A DNA stretch of 64,000 nt from Pseudacidovorax sp. RU35E (GTDB lineage: Bacteria > Pseudomonadota > Gammaproteobacteria > Burkholderiales > Burkholderiaceae_C), in NCBI RefSeq assembly GCF_900156165.1, contig NZ_FTMY01000011.1:1-64000 (forward strand), in the 5' to 3' direction. Every line of letters begins with the position of its first letter. Position 1 is the stretch's first letter. This document shows positions 62,855 to 64,000 of the stretch, in pieces. A program made the translations under genes and the position numbers. The notes below the pieces were generated by a model. The model did not search any database, was not told the origin of the DNA, and saw only the letters and a list, made by a program, of their open reading frames with translations.

Positions 62855-64000
62855 TCAGTGGGCCACCAGCCGTTCGGCCAACGCAATCAGGCTGCGGTCG
62901 CTGCCGGCGGGGCCCAACAGCGACAGGCCCAGCGGTGCATCGTCGCGGCGCGCGAACGGCAGCGACAGCTGCGGAAAGCCCGCGAGCCCTGCCAGACACA
63001 GCAGGCGGATGGACCGGTTGCGGTAGTCCTCCAGGGCCGAGTCCGGGTCGCTGCGCAGCGGCGCGATGTCGGGCATGGTGGGCATCACCAGCACGCCGTC
63101 CTGGCCCAGCAGCGCGGCCAGGTGAGCGCGGAAGCGCGTACGGAAGGCCTGCGCCTCGACCACCTGCGCATCGCTCACGCCGCGCGAGAAGGCGAAGCGC
63201 TCCTTCACGCCGGGGCCTAGCGGCGGCGCGAATCGCTCGATCAGCGGCCCGTCGGTCATCCAGGCCTCGCGGCCCTGGATGTGGCGGAAGTGCCAGTACA
63301 GCGCGTCGAAGCTCTCCAGCGCCGCTTCGATGGGCATTGCGGTGCCGAAGGCGGCCTCCACCTGCGCCAGCGCGGGCTGCAGGGCGTCGGCGGCGTCGGG
63401 CGTGGCGAGCGCCCACAGGTCGGTGGGCCGCAGCAGGCGGGCCGCCGCGGGCAGCGGCGCCGGGTCGGCATCGAGCAGCACGTCGGCCACGCGGGCGAAG
63501 GTGCCGATGTCGCGGGCGAACCAGCCGCAGGTGTCCAGGCTCGGGGCGAGGTCCAGCGCGCCTTCCAGGCTCACGCGGCCGTGGGTGGGGCGCAGGCCAT
63601 ACAGCCCGCAGTGGTTGGCCGGCGCGCGCACCGAGCCGCCGGTGTCGGTGCCCAGCGCGAAGTCGCACAGGCGGTTCGACACGGCCGATGCTGAACCGGA
63701 GGACGAACCGCCGCTGATGCGTCCCGGCACCGCGCCGTTGACCGGCGCGCCGAAGTGGGCGTTGTCGCCGTTCATCGAGAAGGCGAGTTCGTCGGTCACC
63801 GTCTTGCCGGCGAACACGGCGCCGGCGTCGAGCAGTTTCTGCACCGTGGGCGCGGTGCGGGTCTTGATTCCCGACATGGCCAGCACGATGGGGCTGCCGC
63901 CGCCGGTGGGATAGCCCGCGACGTCGAACAGGTCCTTCACGCCGAAGGTCAGCCCCGAAAGCGGCCCGGTGGCCGCATGCGCCACCGGCGTGTCGGGATA
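62855..64000 (-). CDS. Amidase (amidase signature), N-terminus outside the window
   Basis: The last 381 residues of an amidase; reading continues past the right edge (YPDTPVAHAATGPLSG just inside it). Catalytic parts are TFGVKDLFDVAGYPTGGG (Lys), GRISGGSSSGSASAV (cis-Ser) and LGTDTGGSVRAPANHCGLYG (nucleophile Ser). The middle and C-terminal parts resemble the group that includes AtzE-like and aryl-amide hydrolases. It is upstream of the M20 hydrolase with a 13-base gap, so both probably act in one pathway of amide or ureide breakdown. The true start is not visible. Confidence 0.9.
   Translation of the reverse strand, partial: YPDTPVAHAATGPLSGLTFGVKDLFDVAGYPTGGGSPIVLAMSGIKTRTAPTVQKLLDAGAVFAGKTVTDELAFSMNGDNAHFGAPVNGAVPGRISGGSSSGSASAVSNRLCDFALGTDTGGSVRAPANHCGLYGLRPTHGRVSLEGALDLAPSLDTCGWFARDIGTFARVADVLLDADPAPLPAAARLLRPTDLWALATPDAADALQPALAQVEAAFGTAMPIEAALESFDALYWHFRHIQGREAWMTDGPLIERFAPPLGPGVKERFAFSRGVSDAQVVEAQAFRTRFRAHLAALLGQDGVLVMPTMPDIAPLRSDPDSALEDYRNRSIRLLCLAGLAGFPQLSLPFARRDDAPLGLSLLGPAGSDRSLIALAERLVAH

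Overview
The window is GC-rich chromosomal DNA from a betaproteobacterium, most likely order Burkholderiales and probably family Comamonadaceae (Variovorax/Xenophilus-like). The placement is inferred from gene content: a Bug/TctC-type periplasmic receptor, CoaX-type pantothenate kinase, argB next to slmA, a FadN-like beta-oxidation enzyme, a DctPQM TRAP system and a DUF445 protein. No rRNA, tRNA, CRISPR array, integrase or transposase was recognised. Genes are densely packed, with many 1-4 base start/stop overlaps.

Layout. 1-4.8 kb: edge of a Bug receptor gene, coaX, then a DUF2817 peptidase and an M20 amidohydrolase on the minus strand, diverging from argE. 4.8-11.3 kb: DUF445 membrane protein, a molybdopterin oxidoreductase translationally coupled to a lipoprotein metallopeptidase, an acyl-CoA-binding protein, and a TetR regulator with a TPR protein. 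11.5-30.6 kb: a surface-polysaccharide locus with rmlBDAC for dTDP-L-rhamnose, two unusual proteins joining a methyltransferase, a coiled coil and glycosyltransferase modules, further glycosyltransferases, a Wzm/Wzt ABC exporter, an acyltransferase-SGNH protein and a WecA-type initiating transferase. No Wzx or Wzy is visible, so export by the ABC route is inferred. 30.7-34.9 kb: argB, slmA, katG. 34.9-45.8 kb: a FAH-family hydrolase, then a TetR-controlled beta-oxidation block (acyl-CoA dehydrogenase, DUF2147 protein, 3-hydroxyacyl-CoA dehydrogenase/enoyl-CoA hydratase fusion, thiolase, thioesterase, SDR, HCCA isomerase-like, enoyl-CoA hydratase) with a perfect inverted repeat in front of the TetR gene. 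45.9-49.2 kb: YciA-like thioesterase, ATM1-like ABC exporter, 2-hydroxyacid dehydrogenase. 49.3-50.8 kb: a lone contractile tail sheath gene of the extracellular injection system type. 50.8-57.0 kb: amidase, HypT-like LysR regulator, and a glutamate/aspartate ABC transporter (gltIJKL). 57.0-64.0 kb: Rnk-like and HdeA-like proteins, a DctPQM TRAP transporter, a YfcE-like phosphodiesterase, and an M20 hydantoinase-type hydrolase with a partial amidase.

Most notable: (i) two methyltransferase-coiled-coil-glycosyltransferase fusions in the polysaccharide locus, in a stretch with visibly lower GC, whose layout recalls chain-terminating/ruler proteins such as WbdD; (ii) an intact sheath gene with a strong ribosome binding site but no tube, baseplate, spike or ATPase gene anywhere in the window. 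Both readings are inference from sequence alone.
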